From positions 1-64,000 of the forward strand of contig NZ_BPLL01000003.1 in assembly GCF_019656235.1 (NCBI RefSeq): a stretch of 64,000 bases of DNA. Reading direction: 5' to 3'. The notes under the pieces were generated by a model, which searched no databases, was not told the DNA's origin, and saw only the letters and a program-made list of their open reading frames with translations. Below are positions 1-7,090 of this stretch, one piece after another (position 1 is the first letter of the stretch; each line of letters starts with the position of its first letter). The position numbers were made by a program, and so were the translations under genes. Source of the stretch: Apilactobacillus xinyiensis. GTDB taxonomy: Bacteria > Bacillota > Bacilli > Lactobacillales > Lactobacillaceae.

Positions 1-24
1 TAGTTGAATATTTTGACATAAAAA

Positions 25-72
25 AACCGCCTTAAAAAATTAGATATTATGTCTAACTTTTTTAAGGCGGTA
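25..72 (-). terminator. Rho-independent terminator of rqcH
   Basis: A long hairpin with arms ACCGCCTTAAAAAA (26-39) and TTTTTTAAGGCGGT (58-71), extended inside by TTAGA/TCTAA. Read on the minus strand it is followed by a T-run (21-26). It lies directly after the rqcH stop codon. Confidence 0.9.
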
Positions 73-75
73 CAT

Positions 76-1800
76 TTAGGGTTTGCTTTTTTTGTAATTT
101 TGTCTTAATTTTTCTACTAAATCTTCAGTCGGAGTTACGTATAGCGTGTTCTGACTGTCATATATAACCATCCCTGGTTTAGCTCCGTTAGGCTTTCTAA
201 CATGTTTAACTTGTACATAATCAACAGGAACATTAGCTGAGTCTCTGGCTTTTGAAAAGTATGCTGCTAAAGTGGCTGCTTGAACTAAGGTTTCGTCATC
301 TGGATTAAAAGATTTAATAATTACGTGTGAACCATGTATTTTTTGAACGTGCAACCATATTTCTCTTTTATCTGATGATTTAAGGGTTAGTTTATCGTTT
401 TGTAAGTTGTTTTTTCCCACTTGAATTTCGATACCGTTATCGGATATGAAACTTTCTGGTTTACTTATTTTTACTTTTTTATGCTTAGCATTGTTATGAT
501 AGTTATGATTTTTAAGTAATCCTTCTTGCTTGAATTCTAATTTGATATCTTTTAAATCTTCAGGATTAGCTAATTCGATTTGAGATAAAATATTTTCAAA
601 GTATTCGATATTAGCATTGTTTATTTTTATCTGATTATTAACATAGGACACTGCGTTTTTATCCTTTTGATATCGTTTAAAGTATTTTTGAGCATTTTCA
701 GAGGGTGATATTTTGTTGGACAACTTTATTTCAATGTCATTTTGATTATCATAAAAATTAGGTAGGGTAATTGACTTCATACCACGTTGAACTTTACCTA
801 AGTATGTCATTAGAATTTCACCTTTAATGCGATATTCATCAGCATTTTTAGTTTCATCTAGTGTTTTTTGCAATTTTTTAGCTTTACGCTTGCCTTTTTT
901 TAATTCGTTTTTCGCAATTTTGATCAGTAGATTACCTTGTTCTTTAGTTCTTTCTCTCTGAGCTTTGTCACGATAATAATAATCTAACATTTCACTAAGG
1001 GTATCAAATTGTTTAAAATTATTGTTAAATTGAAAGGGATAAACCGTAAAATCAATTTTATTATTTTGTTCAGTAATAGTAGGTGACGGATTTTTATAAA
1101 CATTAATAAAACTATTTAATTTATCTTTAACTTCACCATTTTCATGTAATGTGTTGGCTAAATATAATGATGTATTGTAACTAAGTCCTTGAAAATGTTG
1201 TTGAAGATTTTGTGCTAAAACTTCTGCATTAGGAAATCTTTTATCAAGTTCTGATATTAATTCTAAACTATCGTCTTCAAATAAATTAATTGTGTCTTGT
1301 TTAGGTGGATTTATATAGTTATCTCCAGGCAAAAGGGTTCTATATCTGTTTTTATCAGACCCAATTCTTTTAATAGCATCGATAACAGTTCTATCATGAC
1401 CATTGATTAATATGATATTACTGTGTCTAGCCATTATTTCAGTAATAAGTACGATTTCTTGCAAATCGCCCAATTCATTTCTAGTGATAAAATGAAGGCT
1501 TAATACTCGATCATTATCTAATTGCGAAACTTTATTTAAAATTGCACCATTTAGATATTTACGCAAAGTCATATTAAAATTAGTTGGCTTTTCAGGATTA
1601 GAATATGGAATATTTGTAATTTGGACACGAGCATAACTAGGATTAGCCGATAATAACAGTGGGTAATTGCTACCATTGGCTCTAATTGTTATAATTATTT
1701 CATTTTCATAAGGTTGATTTATTTTTGAAACTCTACCAGTTGCTAATTTAGCATTTAATTCGTTAACCATTGCATGTGTAAAGAATCCATCAAAGGACAT
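76..1800 (-). CDS. rqcH: Ribosome quality control protein RqcH (NFACT family, formerly FbpA-like)
   Basis: 574 residues, normal length for the NFACT family. The family binds stalled 50S-peptidyl-tRNA complexes and recruits tRNA-Ala to add C-terminal alanine tails that mark nascent chains for degradation. The N-terminal NFACT-N domain shows the conserved Asp-Arg pair (LDNDRVL, about residue 95) and a MARHSNIIL motif. A charged coiled-coil region spans about 280-440. The C-terminal NFACT-R domain (about 445-560) carries WLHVQKIHGSHVII and KPGMVIY. Older annotations call this family fibronectin-binding protein; there is no signal peptide, so a cytoplasmic ribosome role is preferred. It is monocistronic, transcribed divergently from degV and closed by a strong terminator. 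Confidence 0.92.
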   Translation of the reverse strand: MSFDGFFTHAMVNELNAKLATGRVSKINQPYENEIIITIRANGSNYPLLLSANPSYARVQITNIPYSNPEKPTNFNMTLRKYLNGAILNKVSQLDNDRVLSLHFITRNELGDLQEIVLITEIMARHSNIILINGHDRTVIDAIKRIGSDKNRYRTLLPGDNYINPPKQDTINLFEDDSLELISELDKRFPNAEVLAQNLQQHFQGLSYNTSLYLANTLHENGEVKDKLNSFINVYKNPSPTITEQNNKIDFTVYPFQFNNNFKQFDTLSEMLDYYYRDKAQRERTKEQGNLLIKIAKNELKKGKRKAKKLQKTLDETKNADEYRIKGEILMTYLGKVQRGMKSITLPNFYDNQNDIEIKLSNKISPSENAQKYFKRYQKDKNAVSYVNNQIKINNANIEYFENILSQIELANPEDLKDIKLEFKQEGLLKNHNYHNNAKHKKVKISKPESFISDNGIEIQVGKNNLQNDKLTLKSSDKREIWLHVQKIHGSHVIIKSFNPDDETLVQAATLAAYFSKARDSANVPVDYVQVKHVRKPNGAKPGMVIYDSQNTLYVTPTEDLVEKLRQNYKKSKP

Positions 1801-1851
1801 ATTAACATCTCTCTTTCTTATAAAGAATGCACAATTTATAGTATAAAGATT

Positions 1852-1880
1852 ATTAAAAGGTTACGCAAAGCACAAGTCAA
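1852..1880 (-). promoter_or_regulatory. Candidate rqcH promoter
   Basis: On the minus strand TTGACT (1875-1880) is followed after 17 nt by TTTAAT (1852-1857), about 50 nt upstream of the rqcH ATG. This is a good sigma-A match for -35 and spacing and a fair -10. Confidence 0.55.
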
Positions 1881-1902
1881 TTAAATACTATATGTATTTT
1901 AA

Positions 1903-1911
1903 TGTTATAAT
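1903..1911 (+). promoter_or_regulatory. Candidate extended -10 promoter of degV
   Basis: TGTTATAAT at 1903-1911 is a perfect extended -10 element (TGn-TATAAT) located 34 nt before the degV ATG. No convincing -35 hexamer is visible, as is usual for extended -10 promoters. Confidence 0.55.
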
Positions 1912-1945
1912 AAAACAATATTGATTAATTTAAAGGGTGAAACAA

Positions 1946-2812
1946 ATGAAAACAGCTATTGTTACTGATAGTACATCTTATCTGACTAAAGAAGAACAAG
2001 AAAAGTACAATATTCATGTTGTTCCTATACCAGTCGTTATTGATGGTAAAAGTTACGATGAAGGGGTAGATATTAGTAATTCTGAATTTTATGAAAAATT
2101 AAATAATTCCAAATCTTTTCCTAGTACTTCACAACCACCAATGGGTAAATTGATTGAATTGTATAATCAATTAGCAGATGAAGGCTATGATAACGTCATT
2201 AGTATTCATCTTTCTGATACCATTTCTGGTTTTTATAATTCGTTACTAACGCTTTCTAAAAGCATTGACACTATAAATATAATTCCATTTAACTCTAAGT
2301 TAACTGTTAAATTAATGGGATATTTAGCTATTGAAGCATCTAAGTTAGTTAATGCTGGGCATTCAATCAATCAAATATTAAAAGAATTAGATGAAATTCG
2401 AAGTACTATTGATGAAGTTTTTGTTGTGGATGATTTACAAAATCTTGTACGTGGTGGAAGATTATCTAATGCATCAGCATTCTTAGGTAGTTTACTAAAA
2501 ATAAAGCCACTATTAACTTTTGATGAAAAAACTAATGAGATTGTTGCTTTTGAAAAAGTTAGATCTCGCAAAAAAGCTTTAAAACGTGCTGAAGAAATTT
2601 TTGATGAAAAAATTAAGAATGTTAGTTATCCTATTAAAGCTATTATTATTAACGCAAATGATCCTAAATCAGGGGAAGATTGGGCTAATAGTATTAAAGA
2701 ATTGCATCCTCATATTAGTGTAGAGCAGAGCTATTTTGGTCCAGTAATTGGAACCCATCTAGGCGAAAAAGCCTTAGCTTTAGGATGGATGATTGATACT
2801 GATAAAATATAA
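1946..2812 (+). CDS. DegV family fatty-acid-binding protein
   Basis: 288 residues, full length for the family. The N-terminus MKTAIVTDSTSYL and the later SFPSTSQPP and SDTISGFYNS blocks are hallmark DegV motifs. DegV-fold proteins bind a long-chain fatty acid; the FakB members present it to the kinase FakA for phospholipid synthesis. FakA is not in this window, so a FakB role is possible but unproven. ATG 1946 is chosen over an in-frame GTG at 1937 because AAAGGGTG ends 6 nt before the ATG and the GTG is part of that ribosome binding site. The gene stands alone, ahead of the folT riboswitch. Confidence 0.9.
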   Translation: MKTAIVTDSTSYLTKEEQEKYNIHVVPIPVVIDGKSYDEGVDISNSEFYEKLNNSKSFPSTSQPPMGKLIELYNQLADEGYDNVISIHLSDTISGFYNSLLTLSKSIDTINIIPFNSKLTVKLMGYLAIEASKLVNAGHSINQILKELDEIRSTIDEVFVVDDLQNLVRGGRLSNASAFLGSLLKIKPLLTFDEKTNEIVAFEKVRSRKKALKRAEEIFDEKIKNVSYPIKAIIINANDPKSGEDWANSIKELHPHISVEQSYFGPVIGTHLGEKALALGWMIDTDKI

Positions 2813-2867
2813 AAAAGTAGTTAATAATTGATTTAGATATTCATATCGTGTATCATTCGTTACAAAA

Positions 2868-2962
2868 CAGGAGTAGGGTAATACGCGTTAAGTGCCATTG
2901 GAACGGAATGTGAACTTTGGACGAAGAGCTTTTCTCGCGATGTTTTACCCGCATTCGCCCTT
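2868..2962 (+). ncRNA. Tetrahydrofolate (THF) riboswitch
   Basis: The stretch contains the conserved THF-riboswitch core in order: GGAGTAGGG (2870-2878), CGCGTTAAGTGCC (2884-2896), GGAACGGAATGTG, GGACGAAGAGC (2919-2929), then CGCGATG and a closing strand TTTACCCGCATTCGCC. GGGTAA and TTACCC can close the aptamer. The class senses reduced folates and usually blocks translation of folT, folE or folC. The downstream gene is a folate transporter S component. No terminator is seen between aptamer and gene. The segment 2986-3003 can pair CTCTTAA with the AAGGAG ribosome binding site, suggesting translational control. Confidence 0.88.
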
Positions 2963-3003
2963 ATATATCTATTTTATAAGTGGCAGCTCTTAAATTTAAG
3001 GAG

Positions 3004-3540
3004 ATGTCCATTATTTTTGTTAACAAGTTTAAAGTTCCCAAGTTACAAGTTAGGGATGTAGTGTATATTGGAATGTTAATGGCTTTAAGTTTTATAATTA
3101 GTAAGTTTAATATAAATACCCAATTCATTTCAATACGGCTAGCATTCATAATAACAGTTATTATTGGTTATTCATATGGACCTATATTGGGAGCTTCAAT
3201 TGCTGGTATATCCGATATTTTATTTACGTTTATTAATGGCCAGATGTATTATCCAGGATTTACGGTTTCAGCTGTTTTAACTGGTTTTCTATATGGGCTG
3301 TTTCTATATAAGAATAAAGAAGCTAAGTTTAGTCATATTGTAGTATGCCAAATACTAATTGTTATATTCGTTAATACAATTTTGAACACTCTATGGCTGA
3401 CCTTGCTTTATAACATACCTTGGCAAACTATAATTACCGCAAGAATAATAAAGCAACTTATAACAACGCCTATACAAATAGCTATTATCTTTTTGATACT
3501 TAGAAGTAAAAATTTAAAAAAATTATTATTTAGAATTTAA
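3004..3540 (+). CDS. folT: Folate ECF transporter S component FolT
   Basis: A hydrophobic protein of about 178 residues with five to six predicted membrane segments, starting with VRDVVYIGMLMALSFIISKF-like helix 1. S components bind the vitamin and dock onto a shared energy-coupling module (EcfA, EcfA', EcfT), which is not in this window. Folate is assigned because a THF riboswitch lies directly upstream and the DILFTFINGQMYYPGFT segment fits the family. The start is uncertain. ATG 3004 touches the ribosome binding site AAGGAG (2998-3003) with no spacing, and an upstream GTG (2980) has no binding site. The best-spaced codons are ATT at 3010 (6 nt) and ATT at 3013 (9 nt). Confidence 0.85.
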   Translation: MSIIFVNKFKVPKLQVRDVVYIGMLMALSFIISKFNINTQFISIRLAFIITVIIGYSYGPILGASIAGISDILFTFINGQMYYPGFTVSAVLTGFLYGLFLYKNKEAKFSHIVVCQILIVIFVNTILNTLWLTLLYNIPWQTIITARIIKQLITTPIQIAIIFLILRSKNLKKLLFRI

Positions 3541-3960
3541 TAAAAAAGCAGGGGAAATAGTAAAATGTTTTATCTTTTTCTACTTTACATAATATATATT
3601 ATACGAAGTTATTTAAACAGTTGATAAATGCTTACATAATTATATTTTCCTAAATGTTACCCATTTACTAACATTTCAGTGCTTAAAACAATGTTAGTTT
3701 AATAAATTAAAGAAAAAATAATTGCACAAAAATCTTTTATAATATTTTGTTTATAAATTATTATTTTTAATAACAAAAGTAAAGCCTTTTTATACTAATT
3801 AAATATTTTTGACCCGTTTGAATTCCTACTTTTATGTAAAAGTAGGAATTCAAATTCCTTATAAATCAATGTTTATATGATTTTTTAGATACGCTTTAAA
3901 AAATCATATAATGAGTAATTATACATTTATAATATGAACGTGTCTTTACATAACGCATAA
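3541..3960. other. Gene-free stretch with three perfect inverted repeats
   Basis: No credible coding sequence or known RNA is visible. Three perfect inverted repeats stand in series: 3667-3698 (9-bp arms ACTAACATT/AATGTTAGT, 14-nt loop), 3817-3854 (18-bp arms, 2-nt loop, containing GAATTC) and 3874-3910 (14-bp arms TATATGATTTTTTA, 9-nt loop). The last two resemble terminators or cruciforms, but neither is placed right after a stop codon. Confidence 0.6.
3817..3854. repeat. 18-bp perfect inverted repeat
   Basis: Arms 3817-3834 and 3837-3854 are perfect reverse complements separated only by TG. The nearly absent loop favours a cruciform or a protein-binding palindrome over a simple RNA terminator. 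Confidence 0.85.
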
Positions 3961-3961
3961 A

Positions 3962-3985
3962 AAAAGCCGGATTAATCCGGCTTTT
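3962..3985 (-). terminator. Terminator of msrB-msrA operon
   Basis: A 24-bp perfect palindrome, AAAAGCCGGATT followed by AATCCGGCTTTT, overlaps the end of msrA and gives a GC-rich stem with a T-tract on the minus strand. Confidence 0.85.
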
Positions 3986-4502
3986 ACTTGTTCCACTTAG
4001 TATCTTTAAATTGTTGTCTTCCACCTAATTCTTCCATTTGATATCTTAAAGGGTCTTTTTTATAAAAATTTTGATGATAATCTTCAGCTTCATAGAAAGG
4101 CATAACGTCTTCAATTTTAGTAACTATGGGCTTATCAAATATTTCACTATCGGATAGTTCTTGCTTAGATGTTTCAGCAATTTTTCGTTGATTTTCATTT
4201 TTAACAAAAATAACAGGCCTATAACTATCTCCGCGATCTTGAAATTGTCCTGAAGCATCTGTCGGATCTGTTTGCTGCCAATAAATTTCAACTAATTCTT
4301 TGTAGGAAATAATTTCAGAATTAAAAACAATTTTAACTGCTTCAGTGTGACCTGTGGTATGACTACAAACTTCTTCGTAAGTTGGATTAGGAACATGTCC
4401 ACCTGTATATCCAGAAATAACTTTTTCAATACCTGGTAAGGTATCAAATGGTTGCACCATGCACCAAAAACAACCCCCTGCAAATATAGCTGTATCTAAC
4501 AT
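3984..4502 (-). CDS. msrA: Peptide methionine-S-sulfoxide reductase MsrA
   Basis: 172 residues. Reduces the S epimer of methionine sulfoxide in proteins and free methionine, with electrons from thioredoxin. The catalytic motif GGCFWC is at residues 9-14, followed by the family blocks [40 protein letters not shown] and YHQNFY. The start is the second in-frame ATG (4502), because GGAG lies 7 nt ahead of it; the first ATG (4517) overlaps that binding site. It follows msrB by 38 nt, so both reductases, one for each sulfoxide epimer, are probably made together as an oxidative-damage repair pair. Confidence 0.95.
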   Translation of the reverse strand: MLDTAIFAGGCFWCMVQPFDTLPGIEKVISGYTGGHVPNPTYEEVCSHTTGHTEAVKIVFNSEIISYKELVEIYWQQTDPTDASGQFQDRGDSYRPVIFVKNENQRKIAETSKQELSDSEIFDKPIVTKIEDVMPFYEAEDYHQNFYKKDPLRYQMEELGGRQQFKDTKWNK

Positions 4503-4540
4503 ATTATCAAACTCCATTCAGTATTTTATATATTATTTTA

Positions 4541-4960
4541 TTAAATATATTTTATATATTTTTCGTATCCTTTTTCTTTCATTTCTTTTTTGGGGATAAA
4601 TTTTAATGCTGCTGAATTGATACAGTATCTCATACCACCTAATTTATTAGGACCATCATTAAATAAATGTCCCAAGTGTGAGTTAGCATTAGCGCTTCTA
4701 ATTTCTTCTCTAATCATTCCATGAGATAAATCTGTTTTAGAGCTAACGCTATCTTTAGAAATGGTTTTAGCAAAAGATGGCCATCCACATCCTGCATCAT
4801 ACTTGTATTTAGAACTAAAAAGTGGTTCTCCAGAAACTATATCTACATATATTCCGTCTTCAAAAAAATCGTCATATTTACCAGTAAATGGTGCTTCTGT
4901 CATATTGTTCTGTGTTACATCATATTGAATTTTATTTAAATGGCTTTTATCATATTTCAT
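4541..4960 (-). CDS. msrB: Peptide methionine-R-sulfoxide reductase MsrB
   Basis: 139 residues, standard for a stand-alone SelR domain. Reduces methionine-R-sulfoxide. The family blocks EAPFTGKYDD, GIYVDIVSGEPLFSS, AGCGWPSF and the catalytic Cys in GGMRYCINSAAL are present. The two CxxC pairs that hold structural zinc in many MsrB proteins are absent (the first is replaced by SSKYKY), so this is the zinc-free type. GAAGGGAG lies upstream of the ATG. First gene of the msrB-msrA operon. Confidence 0.95.
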   Translation of the reverse strand: MKYDKSHLNKIQYDVTQNNMTEAPFTGKYDDFFEDGIYVDIVSGEPLFSSKYKYDAGCGWPSFAKTISKDSVSSKTDLSHGMIREEIRSANANSHLGHLFNDGPNKLGGMRYCINSAALKFIPKKEMKEKGYEKYIKYI

Positions 4961-5024
4961 TTATATATACTCCCTTCTATAAAGATTTAATTATATAATA
5001 TATAAAAATACTAAAATTGCAAAT

Positions 5025-5060
5025 AAAAAGGAATGACATTTAAAAATGTCATTCCTTTTT
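5025..5060 (-). terminator. Terminator of the lysR-ppaC operon
   Basis: AAAAAGGAATGACATTT (5025-5041) pairs perfectly with the arm at 5044-5060, with a 2-nt loop and A/T tracts on both sides. It sits 3 nt past the ppaC stop on the minus strand. Confidence 0.9.
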
Positions 5061-5063
5061 ATT

Positions 5064-5990
5064 TTATTCCATTATTTCATTTAAAGGAGGTACTACTTGT
5101 TTCTTTCTAGATACTACTCCAGGTAAATCAATAGTGTCATCTATTACTTTTTGATTGAAAGCTTTTTCTAAAGCATCTTTAGGTTCCCCAACAATAATTG
5201 CTTTAGAGTTACTATCTAAAACATTAGTTGCAATGACTAAGAACAAATCATAGCCTTCAGCATCTGCTTCACTTTTCATTGCTGAAATTAAATCATCTTT
5301 ACGTTTTAACACATCGTTTAAGTCAACAGTGTTAATTTGGTCAATTCTAATTGATTTACCACCCATGTTAAATGATTTGGCATCGCCATCAATTAAATCT
5401 TGATCACTTCTAGCATCAACGTTTGTTCCAGCTTTTAACATTTTAATACCATATTCTTCATAGTTAACGTCAGCTATTTTAGATAATTCCTTAACTGCTA
5501 AAATATCTTTTTCAGTAGTTGTTGGAGATTTAAGCAATAATGTATCTGAAATAATTGCTGATAGCATTAATCCAGCTAGTTTAGCAGGAATTTCAATTTT
5601 ATTTTCATTAAACATTTCAAATAAAATGGTACTAGTACAACCAACGGGTTCTGCACGGTAGAATAATGGCTTTTCTGTATTAAAATTAGCAATTCTATGA
5701 TGATCTACCACATCAGTCACTGTTAGTTTATCGATATCATTAACACTTTGTTGTGGTTCGTTATGATCACATAACATTACTGAATCTACTTCATTGCTAG
5801 CGGTTTCAATAACTCTAGGGGCATCTTCTTTAAAGTAATCTAAAACAAATTTAGTTTCTTCATTAAGCTCACCCAATGCAACGGCTTCAACATCTTTGCC
5901 TAGTTTAGTTTGTAAATATGCAAATGCTTTAGGGGCTACAATTGCATCAGTATCTGGACTTTGATGTCCAAAAATTAATTCTTTTGACAA
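5064..5990 (-). CDS. ppaC: Manganese-dependent inorganic pyrophosphatase (family II)
   Basis: 308 residues, the usual length of family II PPases. Hydrolyses pyrophosphate and so pulls biosynthetic reactions forward. The DHH-domain metal ligands are visible: GHQSPDTDAI (residues 8-17), CDHNEPQQS (about 74) and DHHRIANF (about 96). The DHHA2 domain with SRKKQVVPPL closes the protein. The start codon is TTG, with GAGG 8 nt upstream. It follows a LysR-type regulator gene by 16 nt, so co-transcription is likely; whether the regulator controls ppaC is not shown by the sequence. Confidence 0.95.
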   Translation of the reverse strand: MSKELIFGHQSPDTDAIVAPKAFAYLQTKLGKDVEAVALGELNEETKFVLDYFKEDAPRVIETASNEVDSVMLCDHNEPQQSVNDIDKLTVTDVVDHHRIANFNTEKPLFYRAEPVGCTSTILFEMFNENKIEIPAKLAGLMLSAIISDTLLLKSPTTTEKDILAVKELSKIADVNYEEYGIKMLKAGTNVDARSDQDLIDGDAKSFNMGGKSIRIDQINTVDLNDVLKRKDDLISAMKSEADAEGYDLFLVIATNVLDSNSKAIIVGEPKDALEKAFNQKVIDDTIDLPGVVSRKKQVVPPLNEIME

Positions 5991-6006
5991 AATAAATTCC
6001 TCATTT

Positions 6007-6981
6007 CTATTGTTTATCAGATTTTAATCTAGAGAAGTAGTCTTGTTCACTTAAAAATTCTTCAAAATCTTCAAGGAAACGACTAATTCTAGGAATTTCG
6101 CCCTTGTTTTTTCTATAAACAAAAGCTAAATCAAATTTAATGTTTGGTGTAAAACGAGAAGCATAAGTTTTGCACTCTTTCATTTTATCACTATTTTTAC
6201 TCATAATGAAAGACTCTGGTAAAGCTGTGCTAGATTGTGTTTGCATTGAGAACTTCAATAATTGATTAGGCGTAGTAAATCTAGCTACACTCTTTGGTGC
6301 ATCAACCATTTGATTTTTAAAAGTTTCTCTAATTATGTGATTTAAATAATAGTCTTCTGGATAAGATGCCCATGGATTGTTAATGGTGTCTTTAAATCTA
6401 ATCTTTTCTCTATCCTTGAACTTATCTTCATGATGAATGAATAGTAAATTATCACTAATGATTTTTTTAGATTCATAAGGTTTCCAATTCTTAATTGATT
6501 CATCGGGTAAATACATAATAGCTAAGTCTATTTTATTGTTTTCAAGATTTTCCCAAATTTCTTTTCGGGTTAACATGTGAATGTTAATTCTTAATTTAGG
6601 ATTATTGTTGTATGAATGAATTGCAAAGTTTTCAAACACTTTATCTTCAATTGAAGATAAGATACCGATGTTAACATCCCCACTAGTTGCACTAGTAGAT
6701 TGTTCAATTTCATCAGTAGTTTCATTTAAAATTTCATAGATTTTATGAGTAGCATTAAGCATTATATGACCAGAGTTTGATAGTCTTAACTTTTTACCGA
6801 TTGAATAAAACAATGGAGATCCTACGGTTTTTTCTAACTTCTTGATTTGTTGAGTTAATGCTGGTTGTGTAATACCCAAGATTTGAGCAGCTTGAGTATA
6901 GTTCATAGTATCAGCAAGCTGAAGGAAATATGTTAATGTTTTTGAAGAAAAAATATTTTCTTGTTTAGTCTTTTTTTTCAT
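6007..6981 (-). CDS. LysR family transcriptional regulator
   Basis: 324 residues. The N-terminal winged helix-turn-helix is typical of LysR proteins (YFLQLADTMNYTQAAQILGITQPALTQQ, about residues 14-42, shown here as one motif in pieces: MNYTQAAQILG, then ITQPALTQQIKKLE). A linker helix follows and a periplasmic-binding-fold effector domain fills residues 95-305. The effector is unknown. AAGGAG precedes the ATG. It is the first gene of a pair with ppaC. Autoregulation from its very AT-rich upstream region (6982-7090) would be usual for the family. Confidence 0.88.
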   Translation of the reverse strand: MKKKTKQENIFSSKTLTYFLQLADTMNYTQAAQILGITQPALTQQIKKLEKTVGSPLFYSIGKKLRLSNSGHIMLNATHKIYEILNETTDEIEQSTSATSGDVNIGILSSIEDKVFENFAIHSYNNNPKLRINIHMLTRKEIWENLENNKIDLAIMYLPDESIKNWKPYESKKIISDNLLFIHHEDKFKDREKIRFKDTINNPWASYPEDYYLNHIIRETFKNQMVDAPKSVARFTTPNQLLKFSMQTQSSTALPESFIMSKNSDKMKECKTYASRFTPNIKFDLAFVYRKNKGEIPRISRFLEDFEEFLSEQDYFSRLKSDKQ

Positions 6982-7090
6982 TAGTAACTCCTTAATAAAA
7001 TAATATTATTAATTATAAATTATATAATAAATGATATTTTTATTAAAGATAATTTATAAATTTTTTATTGAAATTATAAACAATGAATAA

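Noticed and set aside
76-1800. Fibronectin-binding adhesin
   Set aside because: No signal peptide or anchor; NFACT motifs indicate ribosome quality control.
4292-4483. 63-codon frame overlapping msrA
   Set aside because: Out-of-frame shadow of msrA with no independent start signal.
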